From: Deinococcus deserti VCD115
GTDB lineage: Bacteria; Deinococcota; Deinococci; Deinococcales; Deinococcaceae
NCBI RefSeq assembly: GCF_000020685.1
Contig: NC_012526.1
Span: forward strand, 1,652,001 to 1,716,000
Length of the DNA stretch: 64,000 nt
Direction: 5' to 3'
Shown: in pieces, positions 30,589 through 41,760 of the stretch
How the letters are laid out: each line of letters starts with the position of its first letter
Position numbering within the stretch: position 1 is the stretch's first letter
The notes under the pieces: generated by a model
The model's database searches: none
The model's input: the letters and a program-made list of their open reading frames with translations, nothing else
Told to the model about the DNA's origin: nothing
Position numbers and translations under genes: made by a program

Positions 30589-30624
30589 TTTACGCGTCTC
30601 CGGATATTGTATACAATATCCAGG
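30589..30624 (+). promoter_or_regulatory. gntR promoter with a 20-bp palindromic operator
   Basis: A perfect palindrome, GGATATTGTATACAATATCC (30602-30621), covers the -10 box TACAAT (30612-30617), which is 7 nt before the gntR ATG; TTTACG (30589-30594) is a -35 at 17 nt. The core TTGTATACAA is of the type bound by FadR/VanR-class GntR regulators, so the regulator next to it probably represses its own operon here. Confidence 0.8.
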
Positions 30625-31287
30625 ATGACCAGCGATCCTTCCTTTCAGCGACCCGGCCTGGTCCGGGACGGCGTGTATGGCCATCTGCGCCGCGCCGTGC
30701 TGGACGGTGAGATTGCCCCGGGCGAACGCATTGGTGAGGTCGAATTGGGCGAACGGCTTGGCGTATCGCGCACCCCTATCCGTGAAGCCCTGATGCGACT
30801 GACTCAGGACGGCCTGCTGGTGGCCGAGGCCAACCGAGGTGTACGCGTACGGACCATCAGTGCCACCGAGGCCCGGGACACCTACGTGGTCCGCGAGGAA
30901 CTTGACGGTCTGGCGGCGGCACTCGCTGCTACGCACCACACCTCTGCCGACGCTGCCGCCCTTAAGACAGCTCTCGCCGACCTCAACGCCGCGCCTGAGA
31001 CCGACTACCGGGAGCAGACCCGGCTGGACCTCGCCTTTCACCGGGCAGTCACACTGGCAGCCCACAACGCAGCGCTGACCGACCTGGCACGTGATCTTGA
31101 ACAGCGCATCGCTCTGATCAAGCATCAGACGCGCACGTACAACGCACATCCTCAGACCGACGCACAGCACGCTGCAATTCTTCGTGCGGTGCTTGACAGG
31201 GAGGCTGACGCTGCCCGTGAGGCCGCCCGCGTGCATGTTCGAACCTTCGCCACACTGGTCCTGGAGGACCTGGGAGAACTGAAATGA
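30625..31287 (+). CDS. GntR-family (FCD/FadR subfamily) regulator of proline degradation
   Basis: 220 residues. Winged helix (about 10-75): [20 protein letters not shown], then [14 protein letters not shown] as recognition helix. C-terminal all-helical FCD ligand domain with acidic and His metal residues ([15 protein letters not shown]). ATG 30625 follows the operator-embedded -10 box. The stop overlaps the PRODH start by 4 nt, so regulator, PRODH and probably P5CDH form one autoregulated operon. Proline, P5C or glutamate is the likely effector, by context. Confidence 0.9.
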   Translation: MTSDPSFQRPGLVRDGVYGHLRRAVLDGEIAPGERIGEVELGERLGVSRTPIREALMRLTQDGLLVAEANRGVRVRTISATEARDTYVVREELDGLAAALAATHHTSADAAALKTALADLNAAPETDYREQTRLDLAFHRAVTLAAHNAALTDLARDLEQRIALIKHQTRTYNAHPQTDAQHAAILRAVLDREADAAREAARVHVRTFATLVLEDLGELK

Positions 31288-32216
31288 TTGATCAGCTGTA
31301 CCGCAAAGCCGTCCTGACGGTCGCCGAACGCAAGTCCGTGGAGAATCTTATCCGTGCCCGTGGCTGGGGTCTGGCACAGCGCTTCGTGGCTGGAGAGAAT
31401 ATTCCCAGTGCCCTGAAGGCAGTCAAGGAACTTCAGGCCGAAGGTATCCTGAGTAACCTCGACCTGTTGGGTGAGTTCATCGAGTCACCAGAGCAGTGCA
31501 ACCAGTTTGCACAGAATGTTCTGGATCTGCTTGATGCCGCCAATGCTGAAGGCATCGTCCCGTACGTGAGCATCAAACTTTCCAGCGTGGGCCAGGGCAA
31601 GACGGTCGGCGGCGAGGATCTGGGCCTGACCAATGCACGGCGTATCGTCGGCAAGGCCAGACAGTACGGCGGTTTCGTCTGCCTGGATATGGAAGACCAC
31701 CCCCGGGTCGACCAGACGCTGGCCCAGTTTCGTCAGCTGGTGGGCGAGTTCGGCGGCGAGCATGTCGGCACGGTTCTGCAGAGCTACCTGTTCCGCACCG
31801 AGGCAGACCGTGACAGCCTCGACGACCTGCGCCCCAACCTGCGCATCGTCAAGGGAGCCTACCTGGAGCCCGAGACAGTCGCCTTCAAGGACAAGGCCGA
31901 CGTGGACGCTGCGTACCGCCGCCTCGTCTACGCTCATCTCAAGGCCGGCAATTACACCAACGTGGCCACGCACGACGAGAGCATCATCAATGACGTCAAG
32001 CATTTCGTGCTTGCCCACGGCATTTCCAGAGACGCCTTTGAATTCCAGATGCTATACGGCATTCGCCGGGACCTTCAGAAGTCCCTGGCGCAGGAAGGCT
32101 ACCGCGTGCGCGCCTACATTCCCTACGGCCGCGACTGGTACGCGTACTTCAGCCGCCGCATCGCCGAAACGCCGCGCAACGCCATGTTCGTTGTCCGGGG
32201 CATGCTCAAAGGCTGA
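31284..32216 (+). CDS. Proline dehydrogenase (monofunctional PRODH)
   Basis: 310 residues. FAD enzyme that oxidises proline to 1-pyrroline-5-carboxylate. The beta/alpha-barrel is seen as [64 protein letters not shown] and the substrate-binding [20 protein letters not shown]. It matches in length and motifs the monofunctional PRODH of D. radiodurans and Thermus. P5CDH follows after 54 nt, in keeping with channelling of P5C between separate enzymes. Confidence 0.95.
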   Translation: MIDQLYRKAVLTVAERKSVENLIRARGWGLAQRFVAGENIPSALKAVKELQAEGILSNLDLLGEFIESPEQCNQFAQNVLDLLDAANAEGIVPYVSIKLSSVGQGKTVGGEDLGLTNARRIVGKARQYGGFVCLDMEDHPRVDQTLAQFRQLVGEFGGEHVGTVLQSYLFRTEADRDSLDDLRPNLRIVKGAYLEPETVAFKDKADVDAAYRRLVYAHLKAGNYTNVATHDESIINDVKHFVLAHGISRDAFEFQMLYGIRRDLQKSLAQEGYRVRAYIPYGRDWYAYFSRRIAETPRNAMFVVRGMLKG

Positions 32217-32270
32217 CCAGCGGCCTTTTCCTCTGTTGTTTTTGCGTCCCCACCCCTCAGGAGTCACCCC

Positions 32271-33842
32271 ATGATCAAAGTTCAGGATTACCGCCCCCAG
32301 CCCTTCGTCGATTTCACCAAAGAAGAGAATGTCCAGGCGTATCAGGCGGCACTGAAGAAAGTACGCGCCGAGCTGCTGGGCAAGAATTACCCGCTGGTCA
32401 TCGACGGCGAGCGTGTGGACACCGCCGAAAAGCTGACCAGCCTCAACCCCTGCGACACCTCGGAAGTGGTGGGCACCACCGCCAAGGCCACCATCGAGGA
32501 CGCCGAGCGCGCTCTGCAGGGCGCCTGGAAGGCCTTCGAGTCCTGGAAGAAGTGGGACATGGACGCCCGCGCCCGCATCCTGCTCAAAGCTTCGGCCATT
32601 CTCAAGCGCCGCCGCATGGAAGCCTGCGCCCTGATGAGCATTGAAGTCGGCAAGAACTACGCCGAGGCTGACGTTGAAGTGGCCGAAGCGATCGACTTCC
32701 TGGAGTACTACGCCCGCAGCGCCATGAAATACTCCGGCTTCGGCAGTTCCGAGACCACCTGGTTCGAAGGCGAAGAAAACGGCCTGATGTCGATTCCGCT
32801 GGGTGTCGGCATCAGCATCAGCCCCTGGAATTTTCCCTGCGCCATTTATCTGGGCATGCTGGCCGCCCCTATCGTGGCGGGCAATTGCGTGATTGCCAAG
32901 CCGGCCGAAGACGCTGGTCTGATCGCTGGGTTCGTCTCGGACATCATGTTCGAGGCCGGACTGCCCGCAGGTGTGTTGCAGTTCCTGCCCGGGGTCGGCA
33001 AGGAAATCGGCGAGTATCTCGTCAATCACGCTAAAACGCGCTTCATCACCTTCACCGGGAGCCGCGCAGTGGGCCTGCACATCAACGAGGTGGCGGCCAA
33101 AGTGCAGCCAGGACAGAAGTGGATCAAGCGCGTGGTCATGGAACTGGGCGGCAAGGACGCGATGATCGTGGATGAGACCGCCGACTTGGACACTGCAGTC
33201 ACGGCGGCAGTGCAGGGCGCCTTCGGTTTCAACGGCCAGAAGTGCAGCGCCATGAGCCGCCTGATCGTGGTGGACAGCGTATATGACACGGTGGTCAGCC
33301 AGTTTGTGGAACGTGCCCGCGCCCTGAAGGTCGGCACCGGCGAGGACAACGCCAATGTCACGGCAGTGGTCAACGAGATGTCGTTCAACAAGATCAGGAG
33401 CTACTTGGAACTGGCTCCCCAGGAGGGTCAGGTACTGCTGGGCGGCGGCGCTCCCGGCGAGCACGACGGCAAGAAGGGCTACTACATTGACGCGACCATT
33501 GTGGGCGATGTGAAGCGCGACTCGCGTCTGGCGCAGGAAGAAATCTTCGGACCCGTCGTCACGGTGCTGCGCGCCCGTGACTGGCAGGACGCCCTGGACA
33601 TCGCCAACTCCACCGAGTATGGCCTGACCGGCGGAGTATGCAGCAACTCCCGCGAGCGCCTGGAACAGGCCCGCGCTGAGTTCGAGGTCGGCAACCTGTA
33701 CTTCAACCGCAAAATCACCGGGGCTATCGTCGGCGTGCAGCCTTTCGGCGGCTACAACATGAGCGGCACCGACAGCAAGGCAGGAGGCCCGGACTACCTG
33801 GCCAACTTCATGCAGCTCAAAACCGTCACTGAGCGCTGGTAA
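32271..33842 (+). CDS. rocA: 1-Pyrroline-5-carboxylate dehydrogenase (L-glutamate semialdehyde dehydrogenase)
   Basis: 523 residues. Oxidises P5C/glutamate semialdehyde to glutamate with NAD+. Nucleophile Cys325 in GQKCSAMSR, base Glu291 in ELGGKDA, cofactor Lys in [14 protein letters not shown] motif, and C-terminal [23 protein letters not shown] (32259-32263) lies 7 nt before ATG 32271. It completes the proline operon with gntR and PRODH. Its paralogue at 12398 has the same signatures. Confidence 0.95.
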   Translation: MIKVQDYRPQPFVDFTKEENVQAYQAALKKVRAELLGKNYPLVIDGERVDTAEKLTSLNPCDTSEVVGTTAKATIEDAERALQGAWKAFESWKKWDMDARARILLKASAILKRRRMEACALMSIEVGKNYAEADVEVAEAIDFLEYYARSAMKYSGFGSSETTWFEGEENGLMSIPLGVGISISPWNFPCAIYLGMLAAPIVAGNCVIAKPAEDAGLIAGFVSDIMFEAGLPAGVLQFLPGVGKEIGEYLVNHAKTRFITFTGSRAVGLHINEVAAKVQPGQKWIKRVVMELGGKDAMIVDETADLDTAVTAAVQGAFGFNGQKCSAMSRLIVVDSVYDTVVSQFVERARALKVGTGEDNANVTAVVNEMSFNKIRSYLELAPQEGQVLLGGGAPGEHDGKKGYYIDATIVGDVKRDSRLAQEEIFGPVVTVLRARDWQDALDIANSTEYGLTGGVCSNSRERLEQARAEFEVGNLYFNRKITGAIVGVQPFGGYNMSGTDSKAGGPDYLANFMQLKTVTERW

Positions 33843-33860
33843 ACTCCGCTGCTTACAGAC

Positions 33861-33883
33861 GGCCAGGCCATATGCGCCTGGCC
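33861..33883 (+). terminator. Terminator of the proline operon
   Basis: GGCCAGGC (33861-33868) pairs with GCCTGGCC (33876-33883), 7-nt loop, followed by a pyrimidine-rich TTCTGCTCTTCC. Confidence 0.75.
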
Positions 33884-34197
33884 TTCTGCTCTTCCGTATG
33901 ACAACAAAGCACCAGCCGTACCGGACCCGTGAGAGCAGCGCTGCGGAGCCAAAAGGCCGCCTTCCTCCTTACAATGGCAAATCGTCTTTCCAGATCCGCA
34001 AAAGAATCCGGTTTTAGACTTGGTCCACCCATGTCTAAATAAGTTGCCGTGTCTGAAGGGGAACATAAGTATCGCCTCCAGCCCAAATGCGTTTTCCTCG
34101 ATCTGACTATTTGTAGCCTATTCAGCTCGCGCCTGTAGCACCTGGTTCTTCGGGTTCGCGGTGTGGACCGGTCGCTTTTGCCTTCCCGGGAGATCCC
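33884..34197. other. Intergenic region without a recognisable gene
   Basis: About 310 nt of noticeably lower GC than the rest of the window, with several AT-rich tracts. No open frame with coding character on either strand, no RNA gene and no clear repeat seen. It ends in GGGAG ahead of the gene stub at 34198. Confidence 0.5.
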
Positions 34198-34242
34198 ATG
34201 AAGCCCACGCGCTCCCTGCTGGCCGCTACCCTTGCGGCCGGG
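34198..34242 (+). pseudogene. Possible 5' stub of a secreted-protein gene
   Basis: GGGAGATCCC is followed by an ATG coding MKPTRSLLAATLAAG, a good ribosome site plus the start of a signal peptide. After about 15 codons the reading loses coding character, and it runs antisense into the end of the CrtI-like gene. This looks like the start of a gene whose body has been lost, but chance cannot be excluded. Confidence 0.3.
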
Positions 34243-34291
34243 CCGCGTAAGTCATACATCCTGGGCCAAACCGTACCTGTCTGCCAACAGT

Positions 34292-35647
34292 TCAGATGCC
34301 GCGTTCTTGCAACAACCGGTCCACCATCAGAACGCCGCCCAGGACGGCCGGGAGCCCTCCGCCAGGATGAACTCCGGTGCCAACCTGCCACAGCCTGTCT
34401 TTCAGGCGGTAAGGCTGTGGATGCAGCGGTCCACCCCGCCAGGGCGCCAGAGCTGCGCCGTACAGCGCCCCCCCGGGGTGCCCGCCCAGAGCGTAATGGG
34501 CTGGGGACAGGGCACGCATGTCCAAAACAGTCTTCAGGACACCAGGCGAACCGAGGGTGCGTTCTACACGGGCAAGCTGGGCCTGCACCCAGGGATGCTC
34601 AGGCGTAAGGTCCTCACCCATGGCAGGGACCGTCAGCAGAATCGCCAGTCTGGGACCATCCGCATGAATCAGGCTCAGCGTGTCAGGGGGCAGGGCCCCA
34701 GCCCGGACGGCCCTGCGGAAGGCCCCAAAATTGGAGGGGGGCACAACACTCGTCGCAGGCCAGGGCGCAGGCGCAGGCAATGCGGCGTAAACCGCGAGGC
34801 CGCCGACGGTGCGCCGGGCAACAGGGGACCGCATCTTTTCCCCCCGCAGTACAGCCAGCCGTGCCGGGTCCATTGCACTGATCAGCAGGTCGTGGTGAGC
34901 GGTCTCTCCCCCACCCAGCGTGACGGCCTGTTTCCTTACCCTCGCCACCGGCGTGTCCTCACGCAGGCAGACACCCCGCGCCCGTCCAAAAGCAACCAGG
35001 TGATCAAGGAGGGCCCCCATCCCGGCAGTCGGCCGGAACACGTCGTGGCCGACAAGCGCAGGGATCAGGGCGTAGAGGGCCGGGGCGTCCTGTGGGGCAA
35101 GACCGGCATTCAGGGCATGGGTACTCAGTGCGTGCAGCAGCCTGGCGGGCAGCGACCGGGACCTCAGCCACTGCTGAGCACTCAGATGCGGGGCCGTCAC
35201 GCGAAACAAGCTGTGGCTGGCTGTGCGGAACACAGGGTCACGCAACCGGGGAGGCGTGGTGAGCAGGGCGGTCAGGTGCGGCCTCAGCGGCGCGGCAGCC
35301 TCCACATACCGCTGCCATTCCGCGTACAGCAGATGGTCCGGTGGAACCGGCAGGGGCAGCGCACCGAAGGGAGTGTGATGTACTCCGAAACCGCCCGGCA
35401 GGGGTGTCAGCGCCAGAGGATCAGCTTCATGCAGACGTGCCAGATAAGTCTGCCAGACCTCCGGAAAAGTAAACAGGCTGGGCCCCGTGTCGAAGGTCAG
35501 CCCGCCGACCTGGATCCTCCTGAGCTTTCCGCCGGCCCGGCCTAGCTCATAGACCGTCACATGGTGGCCCCGCGCCGCAAGCAGGGCCGATAACGCCAGC
35601 CCGGCCACGCCGCCGCCCAGCACGCCAATATCTCTCGTCTCAGCCAT
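34292..35647 (-). CDS. Phytoene-desaturase-like (CrtI family) FAD oxidoreductase
   Basis: 451 residues. N-terminal FAD motif [28 protein letters not shown] followed (in shorter blocks) by [19 protein letters not shown], the substrate-channel signature of carotenoid desaturases and isomerases; C-terminal [17 protein letters not shown] is the FAD-closing motif of the same family. The product is probably a carotenoid-modifying enzyme such as a desaturase of the acyclic end, which fits the UbiA-type prenyltransferase 2 nt upstream. ATG 35647 gives a normal family length; the longer open frame is non-conserved. Confidence 0.85.
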   Translation of the reverse strand: MAETRDIGVLGGGVAGLALSALLAARGHHVTVYELGRAGGKLRRIQVGGLTFDTGPSLFTFPEVWQTYLARLHEADPLALTPLPGGFGVHHTPFGALPLPVPPDHLLYAEWQRYVEAAAPLRPHLTALLTTPPRLRDPVFRTASHSLFRVTAPHLSAQQWLRSRSLPARLLHALSTHALNAGLAPQDAPALYALIPALVGHDVFRPTAGMGALLDHLVAFGRARGVCLREDTPVARVRKQAVTLGGGETAHHDLLISAMDPARLAVLRGEKMRSPVARRTVGGLAVYAALPAPAPWPATSVVPPSNFGAFRRAVRAGALPPDTLSLIHADGPRLAILLTVPAMGEDLTPEHPWVQAQLARVERTLGSPGVLKTVLDMRALSPAHYALGGHPGGALYGAALAPWRGGPLHPQPYRLKDRLWQVGTGVHPGGGLPAVLGGVLMVDRLLQERGI

Positions 35648-35649
35648 GC

Positions 35650-36522
35650 TCAGCTGCCCCGCACCAGCCCCGCCACCAGCTGCACACCCGCCACCGCGCC
35701 CACGATCCAGGGAGTCACGATACTCAGCGGATACAGACGTGAAGCCTGCTGAAGCGTCGGACGTATGTGCAGCGCCAGCGCCATACCGGCACATGTCAGC
35801 CACAGCGCCAGGGCTGTCAGACGGCTGACCGGCCACAGGCAGGCGCCGGCCAGCAGAAACCAGAACAGGGCATAGCGGGCGGTTCCCTGCACCCCTAGGG
35901 TTGTGGCGACCGTCCGGGTCCCTGCAGCGCGGTCGGCGGGGATGTCCTGAGCTGCGTCGAAGGCATGTTTCCCGACCGAATAGGCCATCAGGGCCAGGAG
36001 CGGTGCCCAGGGAACCGGGGCGCCCAGGACCAGCGCAGGCAGAGCCAGCGGCAGGGCATAGGCGACGTTGCTCAGGCCGTCGAGGAAAGGCCGCGCCTTC
36101 AGGCGCAGGGGAGGAAGACTGTAGGCCGCGAACAACACGGCAGAGCCCAGCAGCAGAAGCGTGGCCTTCAGCGGGAGCAGCAGCGCGAGAGCCAGCAGGA
36201 ACGGCACATTCAGCAGCAGCGTGGACCTGAGCAGTGGGCGGGCTTCGCCAGGGGTCAGGCGCGCGCCCTGCCAGCCTCCCTTGCGGCTGGACCGGGCGTC
36301 CACCTCGCGGTCGGACAGGTCATTCAGGCCATAGATCAGCAGGTTGAAGGGCAGGGTCAGATACACCAGCAGCAGCAGCAGGCTGGCATCCAGCCGGTAG
36401 AGATGGCCGGTCAGCCACAGGCCCGTGACCAGCGTGCCAACCGTGTTGACCCACAGTGCGGGACGAGAAACGGTCAGCAGCCGGTGAAAGGGCAGGAGGG
36501 GAAAGAGGGCAGGGTTCGGCAC
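35650..36522 (-). CDS. UbiA-family prenyltransferase
   Basis: 290 residues, integral membrane with eight or nine predicted helices. Both prenyl-diphosphate/Mg2+ motifs are present: [12 protein letters not shown] and [13 protein letters not shown]. Paired with a CrtI-like enzyme, it may act on a carotenoid (lycopene-elongase type) rather than on a quinone; that is inference. The start is GTG 36522; TACAAT (36542-36537) on the minus strand could give a 5' leader of about 7 nt. No Shine-Dalgarno site seen. Confidence 0.87.
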   Translation of the reverse strand: MPNPALFPLLPFHRLLTVSRPALWVNTVGTLVTGLWLTGHLYRLDASLLLLLVYLTLPFNLLIYGLNDLSDREVDARSSRKGGWQGARLTPGEARPLLRSTLLLNVPFLLALALLLPLKATLLLLGSAVLFAAYSLPPLRLKARPFLDGLSNVAYALPLALPALVLGAPVPWAPLLALMAYSVGKHAFDAAQDIPADRAAGTRTVATTLGVQGTARYALFWFLLAGACLWPVSRLTALALWLTCAGMALALHIRPTLQQASRLYPLSIVTPWIVGAVAGVQLVAGLVRGS

Positions 36523-36580
36523 AGCGTCAGTCGGGCATTGTACGGGGGCTGCTCCTGGCTCGGCCTCTGATCAGCAGAAA

Positions 36581-37111
36581 TTACAGGCTGAGGGGCAGTT
36601 CCTGCAGGTACTGAACCGGCAGCGTGGTCTGTCCCTGGCGGAAGGCGGCGATGTACCCGCTGACGCTGCCGCCTGCGCGTTCCACGAAGCGCGCAAGGGC
36701 CTGCGCCGTGCCGCCGGAGGCCACGACGTCCTGCACGATAGCCACGCGCTTTCCCTTCAGGCGTGCAGCGTGTGGTCCGTCGAGCCACAGTGTCTCGGAA
36801 ACGCCCATGGTCATGCTGGGCACATCCTGAATCAGAGGATCCTGCATATAGGTGCGGCGCTTTTTGCGGACACAGACATACGGTAGCCCGCTGCGGTCAC
36901 TGATTTCATGGGCCAGCGGCAACGCATTTGTGACCACTGTCAGGAGGACCTCACTCCCTTCCGGAATCAGACGCAGCATCTCCTGGGCCACCGCATTGGT
37001 AAACTCGCTGTCACCAATAAATTCCACAAGTGGTACGCGTCCCAGATTGCCCGTGCGGACAGTGGGCAGGGTACGGCTGACGCCACCGATGGTCACCATG
37101 AGAGAATCCAT
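36581..37111 (-). CDS. Phosphoribosyltransferase-like protein, altered PRPP motif
   Basis: 176 residues of the adenine/xanthine PRTase type. The PRPP loop reads [11 protein letters not shown] at residues 125-135; the first of the two acidic residues that bind the ribose hydroxyls is Gln instead of Asp. The block [20 protein letters not shown] precedes it. Motif positions coincide residue for residue with the neighbour at 37260, so this is a tandem duplicate with lower identity. The substitution suggests reduced catalysis or a regulatory role. TAGGCT lies 7 nt before the ATG, giving it its own promoter. Confidence 0.82.
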   Translation of the reverse strand: MDSLMVTIGGVSRTLPTVRTGNLGRVPLVEFIGDSEFTNAVAQEMLRLIPEGSEVLLTVVTNALPLAHEISDRSGLPYVCVRKKRRTYMQDPLIQDVPSMTMGVSETLWLDGPHAARLKGKRVAIVQDVVASGGTAQALARFVERAGGSVSGYIAAFRQGQTTLPVQYLQELPLSL

Positions 37112-37118
37112 ACCGAGC

Positions 37119-37124
37119 AGCCTA
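37119..37124 (-). promoter_or_regulatory. -10 box of the 36581 phosphoribosyltransferase gene
   Basis: TAGGCT on the minus strand, 7 nt before the ATG at 37111; no Shine-Dalgarno site. Confidence 0.45.
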
Positions 37125-37181
37125 GAGCATTTGTGAAATTCGGGGCCCCATTCTCAGCGCCTGGGACAACCAATTTTCTGA

Positions 37182-37195
37182 TCTCCGTACGGAGA
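37182..37195. repeat. 14-bp perfect palindrome
   Basis: TCTCCGTACGGAGA reads the same on both strands. It lies 58 nt upstream of the -10 box of the 36581 gene and 3 bp from the hairpin at 37198, and could be an operator. Confidence 0.5.
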
Positions 37196-37197
37196 CC

Positions 37198-37232
37198 GAG
37201 CACCGCCGGAGTACGTGGTTCCGGCGGTGCTC
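37198..37232 (-). terminator. Strong hairpin between the phosphoribosyltransferase genes
   Basis: A perfect 13-bp stem (37198-37210 with 37220-37232) and 9-nt loop lie 27 nt after the stop of the 37260 gene. No T-run follows directly, but stability alone suggests a terminator or processing site. Confidence 0.65.
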
Positions 37233-37259
37233 AGCAATCTCAGTGGAGGTCATAGTGGT

Positions 37260-37808
37260 TCAGCCTTGAGTGGCCTCACTGGAAAACAGCGGGAGATGGC
37301 CCAGCGCCGTGACTTCAGGCCGCTCCTGACCTTCTGTAAAGACCGCAATGACAGCTGCGACCTCGCCCCCCACCTCCTCGATGATCTGCCGCAGTGAATG
37401 GAGGGTCCCGCCGCTGGACACGACATCGTCCACGATGGCGACCTTGTGGCCTCGGATCTTGGACACATCAAAGCCGTCCAGGACCAGCAGTTGCGGCTTC
37501 CCTGTGGTGATACTGACCACCTCACGCGCGACCGGGTCCACCATGTAGGGCTTCTGTGTCTTGCGGATAACGATGTACGGCTTGCCGCTTTCCCGGCTGA
37601 TCACGTGCGCCAGCGACAGCGCCTTGACCTCTGGCGTCACCAGCACGTCAACCTCTGGCGGCAGCATCCGGGCCAGTTCAGCACCGGCCGCCTCGGTGAC
37701 TTCTGTGTCACCGAGCATGTTGAACAGGGCAACGCTGACCCCTGGAGCGACTTCCACGATGGGCAATTCACGGGTGACCGGGCCCACCTGAACCTTATGC
37801 GTTCTCAC
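37260..37808 (-). CDS. Phosphoribosyltransferase (adenine/hypoxanthine type)
   Basis: 182 residues. PRPP loop [11 protein letters not shown] (125-135) with the normal acidic pair; [22 protein letters not shown] supplies the conserved hood-side block, and [17 protein letters not shown] resembles adenine-PRTase helices. Purine salvage is likely; the base is not certain. The GTG at 37808 follows TACACT (37821-37816) by 7 nt, so a leaderless GTG start is proposed. Sister gene of 36581. Confidence 0.86.
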   Translation of the reverse strand: MRTHKVQVGPVTRELPIVEVAPGVSVALFNMLGDTEVTEAAGAELARMLPPEVDVLVTPEVKALSLAHVISRESGKPYIVIRKTQKPYMVDPVAREVVSITTGKPQLLVLDGFDVSKIRGHKVAIVDDVVSSGGTLHSLRQIIEEVGGEVAAVIAVFTEGQERPEVTALGHLPLFSSEATQG

Positions 37809-37815
37809 GTGCCAG

Positions 37816-37821
37816 AGTGTA
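37816..37821 (-). promoter_or_regulatory. -10 box of the 37260 phosphoribosyltransferase gene
   Basis: TACACT on the minus strand, 7 nt before the GTG start at 37808. Confidence 0.5.
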
Positions 37822-38260
37822 GACCATCTGCTGTAATACACGTCCTCTTTTACGCCACTTCGGGCGCGTGGCCCTGACGCGTACCGCCGGCCGGCGCCAA
37901 CAGGGGCAGTAAGGCCACTGAGCTCTTCTTTCCCCTGCGGTGGTGCGGACAACACGTCCGTAGCACCCCGCACCTCGGGAACCGCTGAAGGATTAGCTGC
38001 CAAGCAGATCATGGAGCTCCGGACGGACGCAAGACGAGCGTGGCCTGATAGCTGCTGACCACTCGTTAGGGGTTGGGTATTGCTGCTGTCGCCTGTGCAG
38101 TGACGACCGGGGAACAGCCTTCATTGACGGTAAATCGTCGTGATTTGCTGATCTCATGCAGAAGCAGAAAAAGCTGCCAGCGTCGCGCCAGACGCATTCA
38201 ATCCAGCCCTGAGGGTGGCGGCTGAATTCAGCAGCTATCTACACAAATGGACAAGTTGAG
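37822..38260. other. Divergent intergenic region before the sulfur cluster
   Basis: About 440 nt without a convincing gene on either strand. It holds a 12-bp palindrome GCTGAATTCAGC (38221-38232) some 28 nt upstream of the -35 region of the sulfur operon, a fitting place for a regulator of sulfur assimilation. Confidence 0.45.
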
Positions 38261-38289
38261 TTGTTTTGTATCTTATTAGGGTTTATCCT
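38261..38289 (+). promoter_or_regulatory. Promoter of the sulfur assimilation cluster
   Basis: TTGTTT (38261-38266), 17-nt spacer, TATCCT (38284-38289), then 8 nt to the ATG at 38298. A leaderless start is likely. Confidence 0.55.
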
Positions 38290-38297
38290 GTTGTCTG

Positions 38298-38759
38298 ATG
38301 ATCGTGCCGCCCTCCACCACTGCCGTGCGTACTCCTATCCGCACCGACCTCAGCGCGCTGAAGTTCAATCAGCTTGCCGTGGTGTCTATCACCCTGCTGG
38401 CACTCGTGCTGAAGCTGCCAGTCCTGACTGTGGTGCTGGGGGCAGCCATGCTGACCGGAGCCCTGCGCCCGGACATCTCTCCCCTGCGCGCCGCTTACCG
38501 GGCGCTGGGACCGCTGTTTGGTCTGAAACCCGAAGTTGTCGAGGAAGATCCCCGCGCGCACCACTTTGCACAGGGCGTGGGCGGCACCTTTCTGCTGGCC
38601 TCAGCTCTTCTGACGCTGTCGGGACTCACCGCAGCGGGCGCTGTCCTTGGCGTTCTCGTTATTGCCCTGGCGGCGCTGAACCTCTCCAAGAAAATCTGTG
38701 TGGGCTGTCTGATGTACTTCCAGTACCGCCGTATGCGTTACGCCCTGCTTCACCGCTGA
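38298..38759 (+). CDS. DUF4395 membrane protein heading the sulfur cluster
   Basis: 153 residues with four predicted membrane helices. Family features: an N-terminal DLSALKFNQLAVVS, a cytoplasmic EDPRAHHFAQGVGGTFLL and a C-terminal CVGCLMYFQY with a vicinal-type Cys pair. DUF4395 proteins have no proven function. First place in an operon for sulfite reductase, APS kinase, APS reductase and sulfurylase suggests a role in sulfur-compound entry, thiosulfate handling or membrane thiol redox; this is inference. The next gene follows after 30 nt. Confidence 0.8.
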   Translation: MIVPPSTTAVRTPIRTDLSALKFNQLAVVSITLLALVLKLPVLTVVLGAAMLTGALRPDISPLRAAYRALGPLFGLKPEVVEEDPRAHHFAQGVGGTFLLASALLTLSGLTAAGAVLGVLVIALAALNLSKKICVGCLMYFQYRRMRYALLHR

Positions 38760-38789
38760 CCGCCCCTTTCCACCCCGAGGACTGAATCC

Positions 38790-40357
<1,568 letters not shown>

Positions 40358-40361
<4 letters not shown>

Positions 40362-40903
40362 CCGCAACCCTGCAGCGTGAAAGTGTCGGAACCGGCCGCG
40401 TCGTCTGGTTCACCGGTCTGTCAGGTGCCGGCAAGAGCACCCTGGCCAGCGCCCTGTACGAGGAACTGATCGCCCGTGGTGAACAGGTCGAGTTGCTCGA
40501 CGGCGACGCAGTGCGCGAGAACCTCAGCAAGGGCCTGGGGTTTACCAAGGCTGACCGCGACACCAACGTGCGCCGCATCGCCTTCGTGGCCGGACTGCTG
40601 GCAAAGCACGGCGTCACGGTCCTGGTCAGCGCAATCAGCCCTTACGCCGAGACCCGCCGCGAGGTACTGGCCAACCTGCCCAACCCCACGGAAGTGTTCG
40701 TGGACGCCCCGCTGGCCGTGGTAACTGAACGCGACGTCAAGGGGCTGTATCTGAAGGCCCTTGCCGGCGAGATCCCGCACTTCACAGGGGTCAGCGATCC
40801 TTACGAGGCGCCCGAGAATCCGGATCTGCACCTGCGCACCGACCGCATCAGCGTGCAAGACGGGCTTAAGCAGCTGCTTGATCATCTGGGGGTGAATGCA
40901 TGA
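40358..40903 (+). CDS. cysC: Adenylylsulfate (APS) kinase CysC
   Basis: 181 residues. Phosphorylates APS to PAPS. Walker [10 protein letters not shown] (20-28), [18 protein letters not shown] with the APS-binding stretch, [14 protein letters not shown], and [19 protein letters not shown]. Coupled to sir by ATGA and to cysH by another ATGA. It is curious that the adjacent reductase looks APS-specific and would not need PAPS; see findings. Confidence 0.94.
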
Positions 40904-41676
40904 CTGCCGTCAATGACCGTCCCGAGGTCCGCACGCCTGAGCAGGGCGGTGTGCCTCTGACCACCGAGCCCCGTGCCCCGCGCGGTGAACGAGGTGTAGC
41001 CGACCGGAGCGCTCCAGCGTTTGGTCCCGAGACTGATCCGCTCGACGTGATTCGCTGGGCACTGGAAGCCCACCCGGACGTCGTGATGCCCAGTGCTTTC
41101 AACCTCAACGGAGTGGTGCTGCTGGATCTGGCAGTCAGAGCCGGCTACCGGGGCGAGGTTGTGTTTGTCGATACCGGGTACCACTTTCCCGAAACCCTGC
41201 AGACCCGCGACCGGCTAGCTGAGCGTTATCCGGAACTGAGCTTCGTGACGCTGAATGCCGGGGCCCACCCGGAAGATGGCCAGACGCCCTCCGATCTGTA
41301 CGCCAGCGATCCGGACGCCTGCTGCGCCGTGCGTAAGGTCGCGCCGCTGCAGAGCCACCTGCGTCAGAAAGCCCCCTCTGCCCTGCTCAACGCCCGCAGC
41401 CGTGAACAGGCCACCACCCGCGCCGACATCCCGTTTGTCGAAACAGGTGTGCGCGTCAAGGTCAATCCGCTGGCCCACTGGACGCGTGAACAGCTCGAAG
41501 CGTACGCCACCCAGAATGATCTTCCGGTCAATCCGCTGTACTGGGACGGCTTTCTGAGTGTGGGCTGCTGGACGTGCACGCGTGCCGTTCGCCCCGGCGA
41601 GGACGCCCGAGCGGGGCGCTGGGCCGGTAAGGGCAAGACCGAGTGTGGCCTGTGGGCCGGCAATAACGCCCTCTGA
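40900..41676 (+). CDS. cysH: Assimilatory APS reductase (CysH, [4Fe-4S] type)
   Basis: 258 residues. Reduces APS (or PAPS) to sulfite. The cluster pairs Cys141-Cys142 (ACCAVRK) and Cys223/Cys226 (GCWTCTRAV) are both present, which defines the APS-reductase subgroup; Cys249 in KTECGLW is the catalytic thiol. The usual His after ECGL is Trp. [14 protein letters not shown] and [10 protein letters not shown] are further family blocks. The first 45 residues are an unconserved, charged extension. Electrons come from thioredoxin or glutaredoxin. Start ATG overlaps cysC. Confidence 0.93.
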   Translation: MTAVNDRPEVRTPEQGGVPLTTEPRAPRGERGVADRSAPAFGPETDPLDVIRWALEAHPDVVMPSAFNLNGVVLLDLAVRAGYRGEVVFVDTGYHFPETLQTRDRLAERYPELSFVTLNAGAHPEDGQTPSDLYASDPDACCAVRKVAPLQSHLRQKAPSALLNARSREQATTRADIPFVETGVRVKVNPLAHWTREQLEAYATQNDLPVNPLYWDGFLSVGCWTCTRAVRPGEDARAGRWAGKGKTECGLWAGNNAL

Positions 41677-41760
41677 TATCCGTGCTCTTTTTTTCGTTCC
41701 TATTGTTGAGTTCTTTTATCCACCAGTGTGCGCCAAAACCGCTGCGCGAGGTTTCCTGAT

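Noticed and set aside
34198..34608. 136-codon frame starting with a signal peptide as a full gene
   Set aside because: Only about the first 15 codons look coding; the remainder is antisense to the CrtI-like gene. Reported as a possible stub only.
38140..38220. 18-codon ORF starting MQKQKK upstream of the sulfur cluster
   Set aside because: Too short, with no promoter box or ribosome site. Treated as non-coding.
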